From Mugil cephalus (Eukaryota > Chordata > Actinopteri > Mugiliformes > Mugilidae): a stretch of 64,000 nucleotides of DNA. The stretch is from the NCBI RefSeq assembly GCF_022458985.1, contig NC_061777.1, positions 15,775,668 through 15,839,667 of the forward strand, read 5' to 3'. The notes beneath the pieces were generated by a model, which did no database searches, was not told the origin of the DNA, and was given only the letters and a program-made list of their open reading frames with translations. The translations under genes and the position numbers were made by a program. Shown piece after piece: positions 1 to 13,904 of this stretch (its first letter is position 1; each line of letters starts with the position of its first letter).

Positions 1-730
1 GTAGTCCCAACACCCCTATCCTCAGCAACATCTTTCAACTGGCCCTAGGATTTCCTGAGTATCCATTCCAGGCTATCTTAGCAGTTAAACATGCCCAGAA
101 AACCTCCAATGGAAGGCAAAGCGAGATACAATGATGAAATGCTCCAGCCACCCCAACAGTTTTTTACAACAGTGGCTGGATTGCACACTCCCCACAGATG
201 TCTAAGCTCTTCACACCATCTCTAAGGGCAAGCCAGACGACCCTACCGAGGAATTTCACTTGGGCCACTTGTATTCACTCTAGCTTTTGGTCACTACCCA
301 AAGTTTTGGGCTGGAGCTTAAATCAAAGCCTACCACTGAGCCCATTCTTCTATACGTTGACATGGTACTAACCAAACACTTCTCACTCACGAACAAAAAG
401 CTGAGAAATATAAGGTCTTTCACTTGGAGCAACAGCTCACTCAAACCTCAAGGGAGCAATCAACTGTTTTCCCACATAAAACTATGACCTCATACTTGGT
501 GGTGCTGACTCTCATCCCGGCCACTTCACACTTGACTGAAAACCATGCCAGTGCATGAAGAAGGTCATGGTCTGATCAAGCCAACAGAACCACATCGTCT
601 GCAAAGAACACAGATGCACTCTCAACTTACCCAGCTGAGCTTTAAAAGCTTATTTATGAAAATCACCAACACAATTGGTGACAAAGAACAATTCCAACAG
701 GAACATGTTTAACTTCCTGTCATGAAAGTT
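1..730 (-). mobile_element. Decayed non-LTR retrotransposon (LINE) reverse-transcriptase fragment
   Basis: On the minus strand around 505-635 the sequence reads ESASVFFADDVVLLA, a stop, SDHDLLHALAWFSVKCEVAG and then MRVSTTK. This is the palm motif (F-A-D-D) and following region of a non-LTR reverse transcriptase. The sequence to its left (about 1-480) resembles the downstream part of the same ORF and 3' end, with many frame breaks. The element runs off the window start. It is a common teleost LINE type, long dead. I do not assign a subfamily. Confidence 0.7.
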
Positions 731-3700
731 TGGTTTTATTCGGCATCACTCTACCAGTCTCCCTTAGAAATACTGTAAAACCTCTCCAATTCCAGATGGA
801 CTGCCAAACTCCTATTACCCTTATAACCCTACAGCTCCCTACAACCTTGAAAGGATATGTCAGCGAAGAGAGCTCAAAAATTTCCAGAACAGTAATCAAC
901 TGTCCATACCTTGCCTCAGAGGAGGAGACTGAACGAATGGGGCTTTGCCAAAATCAGACACTGCACAGAGGACAGGTTGCCCAGGTTTAAGAGATCATAA
1001 AAAAATGCTCATTCCACTGCAGGGATGCTAATCAAGTTGATAAGTGAGAGCATTATGTCTGTGTTGCAAACCTGTATGACTACAATGATGCATTCCTGGC
1101 CTCAGCTCTGAGTTAGCTAGTAATTGTAAAGCACACAGCAAACAGCTGAAACCAATCAGCCAATTTAATGACGACTTCAGTGCTCTGCCAGAACACTGCT
1201 TCTTTTCTGCTCCTGCATCTATTTGTAAGACCAGTATTTCGAATGAAACTTAACTTGGGGTAAAAATAAAAAGTTAACTGAACAATGGATTACATCAACC
1301 GTTGAAAGCTGTCGCGAGGCAGATGTTGAATTTATTAACAAAACATGACCACTAGTCTGAGGGCTTTCTGAAAGAAGGCAAAGCTTTTGCATCAACATTT
1401 GTGGGCAGTCAGTACCAAACAGAGATTTTTTGCCACATCTTCAGGCTTAGTACATTTCATTTCACAAGACAAACCATGGCTACGCAAATGACTCGTTCAG
1501 ACGAGTTTGTGCATATGAATGTCTGCATATGAATCCTAAAAAAATGTTCTTAATGTTTTAAAAAAGAAATGACAGGCCACGTATGTGAACCTATGCAAGA
1601 TGTTATATACTGCACACTCAAAGTGGTTGGCTGGCTACTTCATTACTTCAGTTGTCCTATTGATGTTACACATGCAAAAAATAGCCCTTTAAGGTATGTA
1701 GTTCTTGGGGGAGGTCCCCAGTGGCTTACCTTCAGGGAGTCCCAGAACAGTTTTGTCCAAAAGTGCCTAATAGCTACCATGGGAAATGCCCCAAGTGAGG
1801 CTTGGAATCATCAGAGAATCAGAGAATTTAACTTCTCTAGCTATATGCTCTTTTGCACTATGCTGTTGTGGGCACCCACTCTTTAAGATTATGAAAACCT
1901 GAGCATCTCCTATGAGGAGCTGAGAGTGTACATGAGACGAACATTTAGAATCACCCACCATGACTAGAATCTTGACATATGCCTGAAATGGATAAAATTT
2001 ATGCTTTTTTTTTTTTAAATTTATCCAATTCATTGTTCCAACAAGGGACAAAGGAGGTTTAATGGCTTTACTGGATAGTGATTAAAATATGGAGCGAGGA
2101 TCATAATAGGGCAGAAATGAGAAAAGGAAGTGAGCGACACCATGAATGGATGAACACTGATGATGATGCACTGGAGCGCAGCTCTATAAAAGAGAGCCGG
2201 AGAGGCAAATCTCAGGAAGCATGGAAAAGGATGATGGTCAGTTGTTTCCCCACTGATTTTCAACTAGCTCTGTCAGGGGCAAAGATGACCCAAAACCAGA
2301 AACTCTCCCTGTCGTCTACCTCCCAAGACCTCCACAGCACTGACCTAATTTCCACTGACTGATCTTCTTCCAAGCCTCAAAACCTAACCTCTCGGCCACT
2401 TTTCTCTACTAAATAACTGTAATTTTTAACTGGAAACTTTATTTTTGGGGTTGTTGATGATTTTAATTGATCTCTAATGCCTATTATAAATGAACACAAA
2501 TGTAAGTTGCATAGATGGTTAAATGTACATCCATCCAACAAGGAAGTCTATCTGACTGCTGTCTCTTTGTTGTATTATTGCTCTTTCATGGTGCTTTTTT
2601 ATGACCGTGAAAAAGCAGCTTAATAGCGAAAGAGTAGGAAGATTCAACTGCGTATGCTTTGTAAGATAAGGCAGTGTTACTGTTTAACAAGGTTAAATGT
2701 TCTGAAAAGAGGCACTCCATCTCACAACCTGCTGTTATAGCTTTCTTCTGAAAGGAAAATATTGTATTTACTTCCTGAATGATTTGGGCCACAGAATGTG
2801 TAGGAGTCAATGGCATGCATTAAAAGTGAGACTGATGATGATTGTTTTCTCTCTCTTGCACAAACTCTAGTTTAAATAAATGAATAAAATAAAATAATAC
2901 TGTATTACTGTATTGATCCCACATGGGAAATTCAATCCTGCTATTTGATCCATAAATTCTTTCACACAGTGTTGTGTGTGGCTGGGGTAGCGGACTGCAC
3001 TCTCTTCGGTCCAAAGCTGCATCTCTAAGCACTACTCCACAGCTCCAGCTATTAATATATGATAGAATGTGGTGTATTATTTATTACAGAGTATTATACT
3101 TATACTATTCTTTAGTTTGTATTATTCATTAATAAATAGTTAAATAATCATGTCACAGTTTAATATCATACATTTCTTAATTTTCTACTTTTTCTGCTTC
3201 CTCCATGTGATAGCCTGGTTACTCAACAAAGATTATTTTTCAAATCATTTAACACATAACATATAGTCTGTACAACATGTAGCACTGAATTTGCCCCATT
3301 CCTAATCAATGACAACGATAGTAAAAGCTGGAGTGTGATATCCAGTTGAATCAAAGACACAGCTCTTCAGTGAGCAAGACTTATTTAGTAGCCACCTAAA
3401 GTAATATGTGGCGCACAAATACATTTCTCCATTCTTCCGCAGTAATATCCTCAAACCAGGTGTTGTGCATCTTCCGCTCTTCCATTCAGTCTTGTATCCA
3501 GTCCTATGGATGGGTCACTCACACTGCCCCTCAACTTAGGCTATTGGCAGCAAAAGAGTTTCTTCTTTGACATTGTGAGCTCATATTACCTTTGGGAGAA
3601 TGTGTTAGCTTACATAATTAGCAGCATGATGAGTGATAATGCAGCACAGTTGGCGCCACGTTTCCAACCTATTGGCAAAATGTGATAAGTAGCATTTATG

Positions 3701-5797
3701 TTCACATGAAATAAACTTTCATGTGCATATACTACATATAGAAGAAAATTATACACATATTTGAGACCCTCTAAAATTTTGTTGTGAGATTTTTATGGTG
3801 TTTCATCTGTCCGAGACTACGACCAAGTTCAGGACGTTATTTTTAGCTTTATTTGACTGTCATTAATATGATCATCATTGCCATCATTGCAGCAGCAACC
3901 TCAGCATCACCCGCATTGCTTATGACTTCATCATTGTCACTGTCAGAAAGTAAAGAACTGTGATTGCTTGGCCCCACCCACCATATATTCTGTGACTAGA
4001 TCAGAAACATTAACAGAATGAACTTGCGCCGTCCATCCATCCATTTGTCCATCTTGAAAGGAAAAGGCAAAGAAGAATTTACACACCAGAGGAAATAATC
4101 TGAGGCCTCAGACCAACCTTTGTAGCCTCACACTACCCTCTTCTGCCCAGGCAGCATCTCAGTGAGTTAGACTGAGTGGCCTTGCTCCAGCATGTTGAAT
4201 AATGAATTAGAGGCTGATATCCTGTGACGGAGACTAGGAGAGAGCACTTCCTCTCTGGGCCAGAGTGGGGCTTGAATACCCGTGAATAATACATGGCCAA
4301 AAGTGGGTCTGTTGAAATGACTCAATACTGGGAGTCAAGTGCGAGATTATCTTTCCATGGTTATGAAAATATTGCAGCCTTCGAACAACAGGAGAGGTGA
4401 GACGATGATCGTATGAAACAAGCCCGCTGTTACCATTCTGTGTGAAGAATTTGATAGTAAATGGTTCTGACTACTTGAGTTACTCTCAAATACTCGTCCA
4501 AAAGCTTGTAGGGTTTGATCATTGTGCTGTAGAGAGATCCAACCTAAAACCTGGGTCTGGTGTAATGCTACATGAAAGAGAAAAAAAATTATTTATATTT
4601 CTTTTTTGCCAAAAGTAGAATTAAAAGAGAGCCTATGTTCTGCAGGGCATAGTGAATCAGTTTCAAACCAAGGACTCTGGTTACACGAATGTGGAAATGT
4701 AATCATCACAGCACCTGTCATTTTAAAGAATAAAAAGAAAAATCCTCACAGACGGAATTATGATATATTTACTTATCTTTATGCAGTTGTTAATTTACAC
4801 ATTTAGACAGGGATTTTGGCCTCCCACAAGACTAACCAGGGCCCCCTGTTTCTCACTACGCCAAGTCTGACCCTCCAAGAAAGCTAGAAACCGCAGGCTC
4901 TCAAACAGCCCTAGCTCTCCCAGCTAACCACTAATCCATGTGTTTGATATATTAGACGCTCTGCTTGGCTTTGTTCTGCAGGGATGTGCTGTCCCTTCCT
5001 CTGCCAAGTCTCCCTCTTTCCCTCAACTATCTCTTTTGCTTGTGCTCCCTCTTGCTCCTGCTGCAGTCCAGAGGATTAGGCCAGAGTCCATGGGATTAAT
5101 CTAATTGTGTTTAATTAGGGCTGGGTCAGACCCGAGTCAGAAAGCTCAGTCTGTTGGATTCGAGGAAGCTGATACTGTGGAGTAAAGCCTCCACATCTGA
5201 GGCCGGCAGGTGGGCTACAGTGAGGTGAGCAAAAAAGTCAAACGAGAAAGGAAGGAGTGTATAAATAAACAGATTGAGAGTGATGAGAAAGAGAGAAAGA
5301 TAGAGGGCAGTGAGAGGTGGAAAAGAGGAATCAGTGAGGTGGCGACAGTGTCTGTGTTGGATTCCCCTAAGGAGAAATCGATTGCCACGCGCCTCGCTGT
5401 TCCCCAGACCTCTGCTTCCCCATGCTCTGTGACACTATGCGGTGACACTATGCGGTGGGGAGCCGTAACTCACTGTGCCCTTGGTCGGAGCTTAAGCGGA
5501 TTGTGGGTCAGGAAGTCTTCCCTTTGGCATGATGCACTGCATCCCTGCTAAAATAAATTCTCCACTGAAGAGCATTAACAGCAAGTGGCCTCTTGCTCTT
5601 GTCTGCTGAGGACTACCAAGGGCTTAGAAGAAGACAAAAGCACAGAGGGGGTGCAAAAGGAAAGCGCAGGTTTCTTTGATTTTCCTCGACTGAGGTCCGC
5701 CAAGTCTACTGAGAGCATTTAACACTCACTATATCTGGGTTAGTTGGATTCTGTGTTGTCACATTTGACCCATCGTAAGTCACCTACCACGCAGACA
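731..5797. other. Non-coding stretch, no gene recognised
   Basis: Both strands carry only short, composition-driven open frames with no family similarity. There is a possible LINE or SINE tail near 2900-3045. Nothing else was identified. Confidence 0.6.
2895..3045. repeat. Possible LINE/SINE 3' tail remnant
   Basis: Contains attgatcccacatgggaaat, which resembles the common teleost retroelement tail 'TTTATTGATCCC..GGGGAAATT'. It is followed by a GC-richer segment of the kind usually adjoining it. Degenerate; family not assigned. Confidence 0.3.
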
Positions 5798-6267
5798 TAC
5801 ACTCACTGGCCACTTTATTAGGTACACCTGTTCAACTGCTTGTTAACACAAATGGCTAATCAGCCAATAATGTGGTTGCAATTCAATGCATTTAGACATG
5901 TAGAGGTGATCAAGACAATTTGCTGAAGTTCTTACTGAGCACCAGAATGGGAAGAAAGGTAATTTAAGTGACTTTGAACATGACACAGTTGTTGGTGCCA
6001 GACGGGCTGGTCTGAGTATTACAGAAACTGCTGATCTACTGGGATTTACATGTACAACCATCTCTACGGTTCAGAGAGAATGGTCCGAGAAAAAGAGAAA
6101 CTATCCCTGATGATGAAAATGCCTTGTCGATGTGAGAGGTCAGAGGAGAAGCTTGAAGAAGACGGGCTACAACAACAGAAGACCACACCGGGTGCCACTC
6201 CTGTCAGCTAAGAACAGGAAACAGGGACTACAGCAAGGTGTACCTAATAAAGTGACCGGCGAGTGTA
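5798..6267 (+). mobile_element. Internally deleted Tc1-like DNA transposon with inverted terminal repeats
   Basis: A 470-bp element. The left end (5798-5829, containing ACTTTATTAGGTACACCT) and the reverse complement of the right end (6236-6267) match over 32 bases with three mismatches. The element ends in TA on both sides, as expected for Tc1/mariner insertion. Inside, on the + strand, are remains of a transposase (next entry). The full element would be over 1 kb, so most of the catalytic part is missing and it cannot encode its own transposition. Confidence 0.85.
5937..6240 (+). pseudogene. Tc1-like transposase remnant
   Basis: One frame reads HQNGKKGNLSDFEHDTVVGA, then GLSITETADLLGF and TTISTVQREWSEK, then stops. 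This is the helix-turn-helix DNA-binding part of Tc1-type transposases. After two stop codons the same frame resumes with RGQRRSLKKTGYNNRRPHRV and PLLSAKNRK, a more C-terminal transposase motif. The sequence between and the DDE catalytic domain are deleted. Confidence 0.8.
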
Positions 6268-7520
6268 TATCAGCTATAGAAGGTATATGTCAGCATTTAC
6301 GTGGTCGAGTACATCACACAGTGTAAGACGAGTCTAAGGTGTAACCATAGGAACTGAACCAAGTGCCTAATGACTCTCATCTTTCATCAAAGGTGAAGCA
6401 TATACTGCACATGCATTATTTTCCATCAAGTAATTCAGTGAAAAGCTATTGAGTAGAGAACATACCGCTTACATGAATTCAGCAATGCATCAAAGAAAAA
6501 TGTGTATCCTTGTGAAGGAGCTGTCACATTAAATCTCTCATGCATTTTCTCCTGTTACAGACCAAGTGAATCTGGTTGCCTCATAATGAGCCCTTAATAT
6601 GGCATTGTGTTTATGTTAGGTGAAACAAATTGTTATTCCTGTGGGGAGAACTGGAAAAATGCATATGTAATTTGTGTACGACAACATTGTCATCAGGAGT
6701 TACTGTAAAAGCTGGCAGCCTGTGAAATGCGAGCTGTTGACACATACCCATGCTCAAAAGTATGAAATGGTAAAGCCACAAAAAGGGAGTTCTGGGGCTC
6801 GTAAAGTCGGGTTGATGGAGCAGCAGTTGTAAATGAAATGTAATGAAATGCTGCTGCTTGCTGTTGTCTTGATTTACTTCATCACATTAGGATCTGAGAC
6901 GCACTGCGCTGACACATCTACATAGTGTGTTTTTGACTACCAGAGATGTTTGTGCAAGAGGGGGACTGAGTCTGAGTGCGTGAGTTAATACTAACCCTGG
7001 TTTTTAAGTTTAGAGTTTTGAAATCTATCTGGTGTGCAAGACATGATGTCAACAGGTTAAGTTGCTCAGTCTAAAAATGTGCCACAGACTTACCGTGCCA
7101 TATAACTCTCATGTCCATCATAAGTGTTGGTTCAGCGAGAGAGGCAGATGGCCAGTGACAGCCAATGCTATCAACCCCAATTGACTCCAAAAGCTCCCTC
7201 AATTACTCACTACCTCTTAATCACAATGACCCATAACAGTATCCAAGGCACTCCACTAGGCTCAGAAATGGTTCACTGTACAATTATTCAAATCACTGCT
7301 GAACAAGAGCAATGGACGGAAGTGCTGGAATTGAGTAATTATAGGGGCAGCTAGCTGTGGCTCCAAATGCCACAAGCTGAGTGATTAAGTAATAGCCTTG
7401 TATCCACGGTAACCTTTCTAAAGGAAAGTAATATCTGTATAATATGGCCACATTTGATCAGAAAGAGAGAGAGCAGAGAAAATTCCAGCATCTCTGTGAC
7501 CAGGACAATATCAAGAGATA

Positions 7521-7558
<38 letters not shown>

Positions 7559-8790
7559 GGACCAAGGCTACTACTACTGTTTGTTTTCAACACAATTGGT
7601 TAATAAATGTGTGAATTTGTCTTAAATGATTATAATCCAGAGCAACGTTTCCAAGTTGCTGGGATATCCTCCAGCATGGTTTCTGACTATCTGAGAGAAC
7701 CCTTAAATCTGCTTCATGTGCTCTGCTCTGATATTCAATGCTAGTTCTATGCATCTTCCATTAGTGTTGTTGATACCCAGGAAACAGCCATCACTGCTTC
7801 GAACAGCCCCCTCTAACTCAACTTTCTTGACACCTGCATGTATACTACCATCACAGAGAGCGGGGAAAGGCCCAAGATTTCATCACGTGGAACCAGAGAT
7901 GGAAAAAATGAATAAAACTTTATTATTCATCAGAAGGTTGGCAGGGCAAACTACTGAACACAATATATCCATTTGCATCACTCTGACAACTAAGTCCTCT
8001 GTCATCTCCAGCATTAACAATTGAGCTCTGTGTATCAGCTTTGGTCAGCACCTTTCACATCTTTGCTTTTCACTGGATTTGTATGAAATAAAGAGGGTTA
8101 CATTTGTATGGGGAACTGTTATATATTTAACTTTATTCTTTTTAAAAAGTAAGAATATATTTATTTTTCATAATTAACGGTGCAATGCTGGATTTATTCA
8201 TATATTACTCCTATTCAGGTGTCAGTTATTTGGGGGAGAAAAAAAAACAGAAAAAACAGATTGGATTAGAAACATAGAAAAAACATAGAAAATAGTCAGT
8301 TGGATAAAGTGCACATTTGAAAACCATTGCACTACACTGAAAGTATTAAAGCTACTACATATAAATGACTGTCAGATTCAAGATCACTCTGTATTTGGAA
8401 GTATTTGTTGTGTTTTGTGGCAACACTAGAGCTGAACAGAGAAACCACCACAGTAACAGAGAGAAACTGTACACATGGTAGAGCCTATTGGGAGACATGA
8501 CAGTTAATAATGCCTCATCAATTCAACATCTCTTCAACATCGCAGACAAGAAGAGGGAAATAGTACCTGGGAGAAGTCCAAGAAAAGTTTCTGAAGGTCC
8601 AGATTAAAAAAAGAAACTAAGCATTCAAGAGGGAGGATTGCAGTCTTAAAAAAGAAAGTGGTCAGCTGAGTGGCCAAACAGTGGCTTTTCCCTCGTTGAA
8701 AATCACTGGAAGAGGAGAAGGAACTGGAACTGTTGACTGCCCGAATATATCACGTAAATATATCAGCACTGTTTGTGTAATTAGTCTAAC
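6268..8790. other. Non-coding stretch with an AT/T microsatellite
   Basis: No gene recognised. It contains an (AT)13 run at 7518-7543 followed directly by about 15 T residues. The remaining open frames are short and carry no known motif. Confidence 0.55.
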
Positions 8791-9176
8791 TGTCATGTAC
8801 TGAAATTTGAAGTTTCATGTTTTTGTAGTTTGGACTTTTTCTATGAGAGTTTTGGACTTTTTATTCAGCTGGGTTTTCTTAAAGTTTTTTTTTTCTTATT
8901 TTGTGAATTGATTACTTGTTGCCCGTTGTCCGTGGAATTATCAGTGTTTGTGTTATTCCTCTTGGATTATTTACTTTCTGCTCTGTGGACTTTTTATTTT
9001 GAACTGTCTTTTGTTGGAATTCCTCTGGGCCCTACTTGAATTTCCCCTGCCTATAGTGACTGTACCCTTTGTTCCTGTTGTTTTATTAAACAGACTTTAT
9101 TATTTCATCCTGCCTCATCCCCATGTGTGTCCTGCATTTTGGTCCTTCCCCTTTTCTTGTGAGAAATCTTACAACA
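8791..9176 (+). mobile_element. Candidate solo LTR (Gypsy-like)
   Basis: A 386-bp segment that begins TGTCATGTACTG and ends CTTACAACA, i.e. TG...CA termini. The five bases before it (ctaac) and after it (cttac) match at four of five positions, as for an aged target-site duplication. Near the right end it has attaaa polyadenylation-like motifs and a segment containing cctgcattttggtcctt, which I associate with teleost LTR tails. No adjacent gag or pol was found. Confidence 0.45.
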
Positions 9177-11900
9177 CTTACGGAAGGGGGAGACAAATGT
9201 CCTGCACTGTAGCTCGGAGGCGAACTGAGGACATAATTAGTGACGGACGTGGATAAGACACGGACGTGGACTTAATTAAATTTCCACAAACATGGGCATG
9301 GGGTGACTTTACTGAATGCTGAAACTAATGCTATTTATTTAAAATATGTTCTTCATCTGCCTTTTGTTTGATCATTACAAAATGCAAAACCCAGATATCA
9401 TGGTTAATAGGGAAAAGAGAAATTGAACTGGTTTCATATATCAGTGAAGCGGATAAAAAAAAAGGGAGTGAAACTGGATGTTTTCTTAGCACATGTTACC
9501 TTACCCTACTGAATGAAGTATAGCTGTGTTATCCTGACTGCATGAGGCAAAAGTGGGACACAGCCAGACTTAAATTAGAGAGAGGCACAGCAGTTGCATG
9601 CATGCACATAACACTGAGGCTGGTTGCCTAGTCACAGAACACAGTGCTGCATCCTGGTCCCAGAGAGTGAATTGGAGATGCTGACTCAGCCAAATCCCTC
9701 AGCTGCAGGCTGAAATTGGCCCCCAGGAGCACAATGTCTGACCCATATAACTCAACACTAGGTACTATATGGTACCAGCGTACAATACATTAAGTTTCAT
9801 AGAAGTTTACTTGTGGTCGAATGAGCACTTCTGGCGACATTAAGCCTTAACACATGTCTGAAACAAAAAACGTTTCGAATTGTCTAAGGAGGGAGTAATT
9901 GAAGGACATGCTTGAATAAGCTGCCCTCACATGACCCATGAACCTGATAGGACGTTAAAGGCAGGAATAATCACATTGTAGTGACTGCAGTATTATTCGT
10001 CTCTTTGTCCTCAAATCTCACACTGGTCATGTAACAGACAATTACACATACTAAGTCAGACACACAAAGGGCAGTCAAATGCGTGGAAGCCTGAGGCTAA
10101 CTTGCCTGTGGCAACAAACAGCATGACCATCACTTCCCATTAACCTTCTCCAAACAGGGAGGAGAAAAGTGCAAACAGACGAGACCCGAGGACTTTATAT
10201 TTAGAGGTGTGCAGCTGAGGCTCTGCTACCTATCTGTTCTGTCTTTGTTCCACCTTGAGAGGCAACGCTTCCAGGCTGGCAGTAACCTGGCAACAGGTTA
10301 GGTATTCTTCACTTATTGTGTGCTTTTATGAAAAAATAAAAAATAAAAAAAAAGAGGAATATTTGCCTGTGTAACACAGTTGAGAAAGTCAGATAAGCTC
10401 GCTCACTCCTCTGGCAGAACTACTGTTAAAATACAATTTGATCGGTTTAAAAAGTTGGAGGCGGGTTACTGGAGGTTAAACATCTGGATCAGCATCAAAG
10501 CAGAGGAAAGTAAAGGCAATAGGAAAGTGGAAACTTTGTGGGAAGCAATGTGGCCTTTAATTTTGGAAACACGGTCGTTCTGTGCGCCGTTCTACTGGTC
10601 CTCACCATTATTCAAGCTCAACGTTTGTTTAACAACAGTTCTTTTGTCTGGGATTGAAAAGTTACAGTGTCTTTTATCATGCAGGTAAAAACTACAAGCA
10701 TGACCTCTTTTTTCTCCAGTTGGAGGTTTGAGACTGGTATTTTTCTTTTTTTTCAGTTTTTCAGTTTATTTTTCACTAACTATATCTACTTATTAATATA
10801 ATATTCATCAATGTAAAAAAAAAAAGTGACTAATTTCATCTTTCATTTGTGTGAATTGACGTGTTTAATATCTTACTTTCACAGAGAGGCTACATAAATA
10901 ATATCGTTGTGCATTTGCCCATACAGTCTCTTAAGTGTTATTTGGCTAATATTGTTCTGAAGGACTCCTGCCATTCTTCCAATCAATAATTCAAGGTGTT
11001 GTTTGTGCAGTGAGTAAACAGGACAGGATCCTATCTATTCAGATAACATGACCTCCATTACATTATCATGAAGACATAAAGGTCATTGATTGGTAGAGAA
11101 TCATTAGCCTCTGTCAAACTGATTCATCTGTGTCAAGGTAGTAAATGGAGAGGTAAGAAGATCAACTAACCCCTACAGTTTCTAATCAATATGTGCCGCT
11201 GCAACAAAAGCTCGGGAGAACATGAAATTGCTAATCACTGATTTTGCTAACAATTGCTACTTTTCACAACTAACTAAGACATTAAAAGAAAGTGTACTGG
11301 CACTTAACAGGTATTGTAGAAAACGTCTATGGTTATGCGACTAACGCTGTTTAATTTCTTCGAAGCATGAAAGCTTGGGTGCAGTTTTCCACGCCACCTT
11401 TGATCAGAGTCTTTGAGAAAATGGTCATCTGGACTGTGTAAAGGAAACTTTGTCCTAATTGTTAAAACTAACACTGTGCAACCTGCACTGTGTTCTTCTG
11501 TGGGTTTCGGTGGGTCCAGCGGCGGCTGGCTCTATTTTGTTGTCAAATACAGGAAGGCAGGGAGGAGAAAAACACCATGAACTTGTATCAGTAGAGAGAG
11601 GGAGAGGACACTTGGTATTATTAATAGTAACGGACCCATGACAGTGAACAGAGAAGAGCCTGTGTGAGCTGCCTTTTATTTCAGCCACCCATCTGTATAC
11701 CCCGCAACCTCCAACTTCTCTCCACCCAAGCATCTTATGAAATATGTACAAGGCAAACAGAGGTGGGGTTGATGCGCAGACCTTCCTCCTCTATGACTAA
11801 CCGCTACACGTCCAGTACCATTACTTATTTATAAGGCATGCCGTGTAAGTGCCAGAGTGGCCTCGCTCGCTTCCCCCCACGCCATAAGGGCACTTTCATA
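9177..11900. other. Non-coding stretch, no gene recognised
   Basis: Short open frames only, none with a recognisable motif or convincing splice-site pairing. Confidence 0.5.
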
Positions 11901-12039
11901 ACACCCTGTTTACATTTCAACCACCAAGAGAGGAGTGATAACAAAAAAGGATCTCCAATTAGTTACAGTGTCCAGAGCATGGCGAGACACAGGCGTCTGC
12001 GACCCTCCTGATAAATATTTGTAATATGTCATAAAGACC

Positions 12040-12520
12040 ATTGGCTTTTGCTGGGCATCATCCAAAGTTATTGGAGGAGATGAGCTGAATACCTTGCTAT
12101 AGAATCTCATCTGGATTTCAAATTACAGTGGGGGGAAAGTGTAAAAAAAACAACAAAGATTTGTTCTCCTGTACTTTTGAAATCATCTTTAGGCCTTCTT
12201 TGCTGGCTAACGCAGGAATAGATCATACACACCAATTTAAAAGTGAATGCTGCAAGACAGAATTATCAGGAGAATTCAATATAATGCATGTATGGCTTAA
12301 AATCATTTTGTAACGCCATCCATTTCAGTCCATTTAATGATTTCAAAAAGATGTGCCACACATTGAAAGGAATTCAATAGCTGGATTAGATTCTCTTGAT
12401 ACACGTGGCCTGAATTATAATTAAAAATCAATTCCGACAACATTATTATGGGGAAATCTGTGAATACAGTGATTTTCACAGGAACCTCTACAGTGTGGGA
12501 GCTTTGAAATTTGGCTTCTT
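12040..12520. promoter_or_regulatory. Candidate conserved non-coding block
   Basis: A long simple-repeat-poor stretch with TAAT/ATTA homeodomain-type cores and even base composition (for example cctgaattataattaaaaat near 12410). It has no coding pattern and no transposon ends. The style resembles vertebrate developmental enhancers, but conservation cannot be tested here. Confidence 0.25.
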
Positions 12521-13904
12521 GGGGGAAAAAACAGAAAGAAAGAAAAAGGAAACCCTCATTGCCACATTGCATAGAAATAAGTGGGAGGATTTATTGTCAG
12601 CAAGTAAACAAAGCAGTGTGACAAGCCAGTACCCCTCCCCACTGTTTCTCTTTTAACACAATAAAGCATCAGATCAAATCTGGATTAAGAAAAAAATGCC
12701 TACAGCATTGTACATGCAGCCTAAAACTGTACAGTTTGTAGACTTTGCCAATGTACCTACCGGGGGACACCATTCAGTATAAATGTATATGCTAGATGGT
12801 GTTATTTAATCAATATGAACCATATATGAGTTAGTTTTTCCCTTCAGACAGTTGTTATAACAATCAGGTTATAAAATATATATATTTTTAACCAGTGTTA
12901 GAAGCATGGTGAAAATGTCATACTGATAATATAATTTATGGGAAAATATAAGCAAGTCGGGAGTTTATATGGAGAAAAATATACTTCTTTACTATACTAT
13001 ATATAGTAAGGAAAAAATATACCACTACTTCTTGATGAATATTCAGATTTTGCCCATGTATATTGTGAAAGCTAAGCACCCTCCTCCCCTTATGCCAATG
13101 TAGGTCATAATTTCCTCCAGCTATGCCTCTTGAGTGTCTCAGCATGAGGCTAGCCCTGCCCTGCCCCATCTCTGGATGCCACCAAACACATAGCTGGCAC
13201 CACCTCATGGGACACACACATATACAAGCAAACACAAATACACACACGCTGACAGATGCAATGCCAGGCAGACCTCAGAAATGTTACCATACTGCACCAC
13301 TGTCTGGGACTTCCATTGCCACTGTATCCCCAAACCACTATCCAGCGCCATGCCTCACACATCCAGCCTCAGGCCAGGCCAGAGCAGCCCTGCCCAGCTG
13401 TGTGTGATCCAGCCCAGACCTGGCTGACACCAGCCCATTCTCCAACCACTTCATCCTTCTCCACATCACCCACACCCTAATCTCATCACTTGTCTCTGGA
13501 TGGATGGGGGCTTGGGATTGACGGCAGGCTAGCCGCCTCCGTCCTTGCCACTGCCATCTGCTTGGTGCGCCCAAAGAAAGTGAGAGGAAAGCGTGCGTGC
13601 GTCTGCCAGCTAGCCTTGCCGAGGGCCTTTGTGTCCAAAAACGCTGTGCCGTGCCACAAAACCTTAACTCACTGTCACAGGGCCGTCCAATGTGATTGAT
13701 CTGGTCCATTTAGCCGGAGCAGCCAAGTCTGGAGGAGGCCTGGTGCTCCTGTAGCCCCTCCAGCCCCCTTCATCCCACTCTAGCCTTGACATCCCAACTA
13801 GCACAACACAAACAGTAGAGCCCTGCCAGCTGGCCCACAGGCTTGACATGCTCTGCCTGCTTATCAGTTAACACACCACAGGCCTAAAACCAGGCTTACA
13901 TGGC

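Noticed and set aside
13338..13709. 123-residue frame on the minus strand
   Set aside because: Overlaps several other frames in a locally GC-rich stretch; none shows a known motif, so the openness is compositional.
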